Of a stretch of 34,279 nt of DNA, positions 31,002-34,279 are shown in pieces. Origin of the DNA: Burkholderiaceae bacterium. Its GTDB lineage: Bacteria; Pseudomonadota; Gammaproteobacteria; Burkholderiales; Burkholderiaceae_D. The stretch's first letter is position 1. Each line of letters opens with the position of its first letter. The position numbers and the translations under genes are program-made. Below the pieces are notes generated by a model, which saw only the letters and a list, made by a program, of their open reading frames with translations, did no database searches and was not told where the DNA came from. The stretch lies in assembly GCA_019751755.1 (NCBI GenBank), contig JAIENA010000012.1:1-34279 (forward strand), in the 5' to 3' direction.

Positions 31002-31255
31002 CGGCGCCCACCGCTTCCGCCTATTCGCCAGCAGACGATCCGCAGCGGCACAACCGCGTGCTGCTACATGCCTGGCAGGCGACGCACCCGGTGCTTTACT
31101 GCGGCCGCCAGCGGTTCATCCAGGGTCTGCGCTTCATGACTGAAGGCAGCGCGCTGGATGCAGCAGTGTACCTCACCGGCAACCCGCAACCAGTTCCGGC
31201 CGTCGAGGTGACGCTGTTCACTCGGCCGGAGTCACACGAACCACAAACAGACTGA
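30998..31255 (+). CDS. small hypothetical early protein
   Basis: The product is 85 aa (MTAPTASAYSPADDPQRHNR), with LLHAWQATHPVLYCGRQRFI and MTEGSALDAAVYLTGNPQPV. The start is coupled to the zinc-ribbon gene by ATGA. The upstream part of the same open frame is a shadow of that gene and is not included. Function unknown. Confidence 0.65.
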   Translation: MTAPTASAYSPADDPQRHNRVLLHAWQATHPVLYCGRQRFIQGLRFMTEGSALDAAVYLTGNPQPVPAVEVTLFTRPESHEPQTD

Positions 31256-31265
31256 GGAGCATGAA

Positions 31266-31442
31266 TTGAACAAACAAGAACAGGACAAGCTGGACGAACT
31301 GAAGCGCAAACGGAATGCCGCCATCGATGCCGCTGAACGTGCCGCATATGAATATTTCACTACGTGCAACATCGGCCAGGAACGCTGCCGCGCCGCCGAC
31401 GTTTACGAAAACGTGCGCACAGCGCTCCGCGTTGGATATTGA
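31266..31442 (+). CDS. very small hypothetical protein, TTG start
   Basis: The product is 58 aa from TTG 31266 (MNKQEQDKLDELKRKRNAAI). It is charged and helical, ending FTTCNIGQERCRAADVYENV. GAGGAG lies 5-8 bases upstream and gives this TTG priority over ATG 31261, which hits a stop after two codons. The gene is tightly packed between neighbours (10- and 7-base gaps), which supports it as real. Function unknown. Confidence 0.6.
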   Translation: MNKQEQDKLDELKRKRNAAIDAAERAAYEYFTTCNIGQERCRAADVYENVRTALRVGY

Positions 31443-31449
31443 GGACATC

Positions 31450-32208
31450 ATGACTATGAAGGAACTGGCGACCAATGGGCACAAGACACTGATGCCGGAT
31501 GTAATGATCGATTTGGAGACGATGGGAACGCGCCCGGACGCCCCGATTATCGCAATCGGCGCAGTCGCTTTCGATATAGACAAGGGCGTGCTGGGCGAAC
31601 GGTTTTACACCACCGTGGACCTGGCCAGCAGCGTCTCCCAGGGCGCCCGGATCGATCCGGGAACCGTTATGTGGTGGCTCAAGCAGGGAGACGAAGCGCG
31701 CGCCGCGCTGCAGGATGGCAGTCAGGCGCCGGTGAACATAGCGCTGCAGAACCTGACACTCTGGCTGCGCACGAACTGCGCACCAACCAACAAGCTGCGC
31801 CCCTGGGGTAACGGCGCCAACTTCGACCCGGTCATCCTGGAAGAGCATTACCGGAAGGCCGATCTGGACGTTCCATGGAAATTCTGGAATATCCGCTGCT
31901 GCCGCACGCTGGCGGCACTGCGTCCGGACATAAAGCGCCAGAACAATGGAACTATGCATAATGCACTGGACGACGCGATCGCTCAGGCCGAGCAGATCAT
32001 CGCAATTTTCCAGTCCATGATTGCGCGAGAGCGTGCGATCCCGGATGGCTGGCGCATCTGGCGCGAGGGAAGCACGGTCCGCATCGAGCATCCATCCATA
32101 GGCCGGGCAGTCACATCCGGAGTGAGCAAAGACCCCAATGACATGGTGCTGCACCACCTTGCCGAATCACTGCTTGCCTTCGATGCCCTGCCCCCTTCGA
32201 ATGCGTAG
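31450..32208 (+). CDS. DnaQ-fold 3'-5' exonuclease (Rv2179c/ExoVIII-like)
   Basis: The product is 252 aa from ATG 31450. VMIDLETMGTRPDAPIIAIG gives the first Asp/Glu pair (near 19-22). Then WGNGANFDPVILEEHYRKAD (second Asp) and HNALDDAIAQAEQI (His and last Asp) complete a DEDDh active site. The 'GTRPDAPIIAIGAVAFD' signature is typical of phage Rv2179c-type exonucleases. It likely degrades nucleic acid from 3' ends in recombination or host-DNA turnover. The last ~65 residues (WRIWREGSTVRIEHPS ...) are an extension. GAGG lies upstream. It precedes the excisionase-like gene. Confidence 0.9.
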   Translation: MTMKELATNGHKTLMPDVMIDLETMGTRPDAPIIAIGAVAFDIDKGVLGERFYTTVDLASSVSQGARIDPGTVMWWLKQGDEARAALQDGSQAPVNIALQNLTLWLRTNCAPTNKLRPWGNGANFDPVILEEHYRKADLDVPWKFWNIRCCRTLAALRPDIKRQNNGTMHNALDDAIAQAEQIIAIFQSMIARERAIPDGWRIWREGSTVRIEHPSIGRAVTSGVSKDPNDMVLHHLAESLLAFDALPPSNA

Positions 32209-32259
32209 GCAACTGGCGGCTCTCTCACCACCCGATATCACCAAACACAGGACTCCCAA

Positions 32260-32529
32260 ATGAGCACACTCGACGTTCTTACGCCAGAGCAAGCCGCTGA
32301 AGCACTCGGGTGCGAGCCGCAGCATGTGAACGAACTTGCCGCGCAGCGGAAGCTACCAGCTGTCAAATACGGGCGATCTTGGCGCTTTCCAGTCGCGGCC
32401 ATGAATCAATTCCTGGCGCAGCGCGCCCTGGAGCATATCGCTGCAGCGGCGGCCGCTGCACCATCTCCTACCCCAATGCCAAAACCGACGACACGGCGCC
32501 GGGCATTGCCGGACCTGTCAAAGTGTTAG
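32260..32529 (+). CDS. excisionase-family HTH protein
   Basis: The product is 89 aa. LTPEQAAEALGCEPQHVNEL then RKLPAVKYGRSWRFPVAAMN is the MerR-like winged helix of the excisionase/DNA-binding family (pfam HTH_17 type), residues about 7-50. A Pro/Ala and basic tail follows. It overlaps the convergent integrase stop by 4 bases. It sits at the end of the early operon, so it should be made on induction, when excision is needed. AGGA lies about 8 bases upstream of the ATG. A general regulator role cannot be excluded. Confidence 0.85.
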   Translation: MSTLDVLTPEQAAEALGCEPQHVNELAAQRKLPAVKYGRSWRFPVAAMNQFLAQRALEHIAAAAAAAPSPTPMPKPTTRRRALPDLSKC

Positions 32530-33692
32530 GTCCACAGGCGGTCGGCCAGATCGGAGCCGCGCAGCGACAAATAGCGCATAAACATCGTGAAGTTTTCGTG
32601 CCCAGTGATTTTCATGCATTCTTCGCTGCGGAACATCCAACCACCGTCCGGCGTCCGCATCGTGACCCAGCGGCATGTCGCCTCATGCCGCAAATCGTGT
32701 TCAGTTAAACCCTCGCACCCTGCATATTTGAATGCCGTGGCAAAGGCTGCGCTGAGCTTCGCCGTCACACGCTTGAGCTGCTCTTTATCGCCATCCCACC
32801 AGGGGAAAATCGGCGTATTGGGACTTGCGGCCGCAAGACGCCGCTCCAGCATGTCATAGATCGCCGGCAAGATTGGGACGTCCCGCGCGGCGCCGGTTTT
32901 GCTGGCGCCGATGTGGATGGTCCGCAATGGCAGGCGAACGTCCGCCGGGCGCAGGGAATATGCTTCCCGCAACCGCAACCCGGTATTGACGATGAGGCTG
33001 TATAGGTCAAGCATCGCGTCGCCTTCCGGAAGCGCCAACGGGCGTTGCCGGTCATCCCGCTTCTCACCACGCAAGGCGGCGCGAATTGCCTCATCCTCCC
33101 CTTCCCGCAATCGCCGATCCCTGGACTGGTCGACCTTGGCGCGCTTTTCTTCATGCCCATCCAAAATCGTCCGCTCGTGATCGTTGTAGGCCGAATAATT
33201 CTTGGGCAAAAGGCGTAACGGGTTGGCCAGCGGCTGCTGGCCATCGGCGGCCTGGCGCTTGAGGTGCCAATCCAGCAGCCGGGCGACAGCGCCGACACGC
33301 TTCCGGATTGTGCCCGGGGCGAGATTCTTGACCAGCTTCATCGATTTGACCCAGTCCTCAGCCCATTTATAGCGGGTGGCGTCGTCGACACGCACCACGC
33401 CAAGCTCATTGATGCCCATGAGCATGTCAAGGATTGAAACGTCCAGGGTGCTGACCGATACCGCAGACTGGTAATCAGCGATCAGACGGCCGAGTGTCAT
33501 GGTTGTTCCCCGGTCACGCTTGGCGGCCAGCTCGGCCGGCACAACGCCCCGCGATAACAGCGCCTCGAGTTGCTCGCCATAATTCCTTGCATCGGCCTCG
33601 AACTCAAAGGTCGCGGTAAAAATTTTTGGCAAAAGAGAATGCTTGACCCGCAGCTCGAATTTCGCGCCGCGTGGCCGGACCACAATGGACAT
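32526..33692 (-). CDS. phage tyrosine integrase
   Basis: The product is 388 aa from ATG 33690-33692 (MSIVVRPRGAKFEL, GGGGGCGGC ahead). An upstream frame to 33746 lacks an SD. The core-binding domain is about 85-190. The catalytic set is Arg in NTGLRLREAY (about 242), Lys in ASKTGAARD (about 266), HDLRH (about 334), His in ITGHENF, and Tyr in FMRYLSL (about 372). It integrates phage DNA at the tRNA-Cys 3' end located 188 bases away. With the neighbouring HTH protein it should also excise the prophage. Confidence 0.96.
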   Translation of the reverse strand: MSIVVRPRGAKFELRVKHSLLPKIFTATFEFEADARNYGEQLEALLSRGVVPAELAAKRDRGTTMTLGRLIADYQSAVSVSTLDVSILDMLMGINELGVVRVDDATRYKWAEDWVKSMKLVKNLAPGTIRKRVGAVARLLDWHLKRQAADGQQPLANPLRLLPKNYSAYNDHERTILDGHEEKRAKVDQSRDRRLREGEDEAIRAALRGEKRDDRQRPLALPEGDAMLDLYSLIVNTGLRLREAYSLRPADVRLPLRTIHIGASKTGAARDVPILPAIYDMLERRLAAASPNTPIFPWWDGDKEQLKRVTAKLSAAFATAFKYAGCEGLTEHDLRHEATCRWVTMRTPDGGWMFRSEECMKITGHENFTMFMRYLSLRGSDLADRLWT

Positions 33693-33792
33693 GCCGCCCC
33701 CAATCAAAAAAATTGACGAGGGATTGTATCTGGCATAGACGGCCAAAGCGAGCCGTTTTAAGGTAGCCCTGTTACCAGAGCGAGGTAGCGGC

Positions 33793-33825
33793 GAAGCGAT
33801 TTCAGGGAATTTGAAGCGAATTCAG
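33793..33825 (+). repeat. 13-bp direct repeat pair in the attachment arm
   Basis: GAAGCGATTTCAG (33793-33805) and GAAGCGAATTCAG (33813-33825) differ at one base and are 20 bases apart (about two helical turns). They lie between the integrase and the att site, where arm-type integrase or Xis sites are found. Binding is inferred. Confidence 0.55.
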
Positions 33826-33862
33826 CGACTGAGCCTAGAAGCATTTTCTAGGTAAGTCGCTG
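33823..33862. repeat. 40-bp inverted repeat next to the att site
   Basis: CAGCGACT-GAG-CCTAGAA-(GCATT)-TTCTAGG-TA-AGTCGCTG folds as two perfect stems (8 and 7 bp) with a small internal loop. It is not followed by a U-run on either strand. It may be a recombination-protein site, or end the tRNA transcript. Confidence 0.75.
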
Positions 33863-33879
33863 ATTACATTGATATATTC

Positions 33880-33905
33880 TGGAGGCGAGGACGGGAGTCG
33901 AACCC
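33880..33905 (-). other. predicted attachment site at the tRNA-Cys 3' end
   Basis: The integrase is adjacent to the 3' end of an intact tRNA-Cys, and prophage genes begin at once on that side. The core should lie in the T-arm/acceptor 3' part of the tRNA. The matching second copy lies beyond the left edge, so core length is unknown. Confidence 0.6.
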
Positions 33906-33953
33906 GTCTAGACGGCTTTGCAGGCCGCTGCATAACCGCTTTGCTACCTCGCC
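33880..33953 (-). tRNA. tRNA-Cys (GCA)
   Basis: 74 bases including encoded CCA. Acceptor GGCGAGG pairs with CCTCGCC, the anticodon is GCA in CTGCAAA, and the T-loop is GGTTCGACTCC. It is complete, so integration regenerated the 3' end. Read leftward after the tRNA-Gly copies. Confidence 0.97.
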
Positions 33954-33969
33954 AGGAAGACTTGTCTGA

Positions 33970-33996
33970 AACGGCAGCCGGTTATTGTCTGCCGTT
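33970..33996 (-). other. hairpin between tRNA-Gly and tRNA-Cys
   Basis: AACGGCAG (33970-33977) and CTGCCGTT (33989-33996) are perfect inverted repeats in the spacer. It is a likely processing stem in the tRNA precursor. No U-run, so not a terminator. Confidence 0.5.
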
Positions 33997-34004
33997 CGAA
34001 ATTC

Positions 34005-34080
34005 TGGAGCGGGAGAAGAGTCTCGAACTCTCGACCTCAACCTTGGCAAGGTTGCGCTCTACCAACTGAGCTACTCCCGC
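34005..34080 (-). tRNA. tRNA-Gly (GCC), copy 1
   Basis: 76 bases with encoded CCA. Acceptor GCGGGAG pairs with CTCCCGC, the anticodon is GCC in TTGCCAA, and the T-loop is GTTCGAGAC. Expected upstream neighbour of tRNA-Cys in proteobacterial pgsA-glyW-cysT-leuZ clusters. Confidence 0.97.
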
Positions 34081-34106
34081 ATGGAGTGTGATGTGCTATG
34101 AAAACC

Positions 34107-34182
34107 TGGAGCGGGAGAAGAGTCTCGAACTCTCGACCTCAACCTTGGCAAGGTTGCGCTCTACCAACTGAGCTACTCCCGC
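34107..34182 (-). tRNA. tRNA-Gly (GCC), copy 2
   Basis: Identical in sequence to copy 1, 76 bases with encoded CCA. Separated from it by the 26-base repeated spacer. Confidence 0.97.
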
Positions 34183-34208
34183 ATGGAGTGTGATGTGCTA
34201 TGAAAACC

Positions 34209-34279
34209 TGGAGCGGGAGAAGAGTCTCGAACTCTCGACCTCAACCTTGGCAAGGTTGCGCTCTACCAACTGAGCTACT
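34209..34279 (-). tRNA. tRNA-Gly (GCC), copy 3, cut by the window end
   Basis: 71 of 76 bases are visible and identical to copies 1 and 2. The 5' five bases of the acceptor lie outside the window. Confidence 0.93.

Larger units (their letters stand above)
1..33880. mobile_element. lambda-like siphophage prophage (right part; left end outside window)
   Basis: Gene content and order are those of a temperate siphophage: integrase next to a tRNA 3' end, rightward early genes, a cI/cro switch, a leftward replication gene, then packaging, head and tail genes all leftward. The prophage ends at the 3' end of tRNA-Cys. No lysis genes and no second copy of the tRNA 3' end occur in the window, so the element continues past base 1. 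All core genes seen are full length with normal active-site motifs. That suggests an intact, possibly inducible prophage, although the unseen left part could be damaged. Confidence 0.95.
34005..34279 (-). repeat. perfect 102-bp tandem repeat of tRNA-Gly plus spacer
   Basis: The tRNA copies start at 34005, 34107 and 34209, each 102 bases apart. The 26-base spacers (ATGGAGTGTGATGTGCTATG...) are identical. The third unit runs into the window end, so more copies may follow. Confidence 0.95.

Noticed and set aside
33779..33788. GCGAGGTAGC near the integrase matches the 5' end of tRNA-Cys
   Set aside because: Only 10 bases, on the strand opposite to the tRNA and matching its 5' rather than 3' part. 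Likely chance.

Overview
The window is almost entirely a lambda-like siphophage prophage in a high-GC Gram-negative chromosome. It is integrated at the 3' end of a tRNA-Cys gene that sits in a tRNA-Gly/tRNA-Cys cluster. The gene styles (DUF2303, CII/CP76-type regulator, Toprim-helicase replication protein, protease-capsid fusion) and the likely pgsA-glyW-cysT-leuZ context suggest a betaproteobacterium, perhaps Oxalobacteraceae. That host placement is inference only. The right chromosome junction is visible at about 33.88 kb. The left end of the prophage, with the lysis genes and the second att site, lies outside the window.

Layout from right to left. Host tRNA-Gly x3 (perfect 102-bp tandem repeat, last copy cut by the window end) and tRNA-Cys are read leftward. 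The attachment arm follows (direct and inverted repeats), then a tyrosine integrase convergent with an excisionase-like HTH gene. A rightward early operon (25.3-32.5 kb) carries small unknown genes, a DUF2303 protein, a C5-cytosine methyltransferase with an unusual repeat-built target domain, and a DnaQ-fold exonuclease. It is interrupted by one AT-richer, inverted membrane-protein gene. The switch (22.3-24.1 kb) has a LexA-like cI and a divergent YdaS/Cro-like gene around three 13-bp palindromic operators. Two more operators of the same type sit on the early-operon promoter. Leftward from cro come a terminator, a CII-family gene and a Toprim/helicase replication protein, followed by a dense ACCCTGC repeat array that is a candidate origin.

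The late region runs leftward: a Q-position gene, a candidate late promoter with hairpin and terminator, a morphogenesis gene, a candidate cos region, TerS, TerL, gpW, portal, prohead protease-capsid fusion with a nested start, decoration protein, head-tail joining protein, tail terminator, a DUF115-like protein, tail tube, gpG/gpGT chaperones with a canonical -1 slippery heptamer (AAATTTT), tape measure, a minor tail protein with carbohydrate-binding-like repeats, fibre proteins and a truncated fibre-associated gene at the left edge. Two further intrinsic terminators lie inside this late operon, just before the capsid and tail-tube genes. This fits antiterminated late transcription.

No gene-free stretch exceeds 300 bases. 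The largest gap (19330-19610) is filled by the repeat array. No CRISPR, IS element or rRNA was seen. The prophage looks intact wherever it can be examined.
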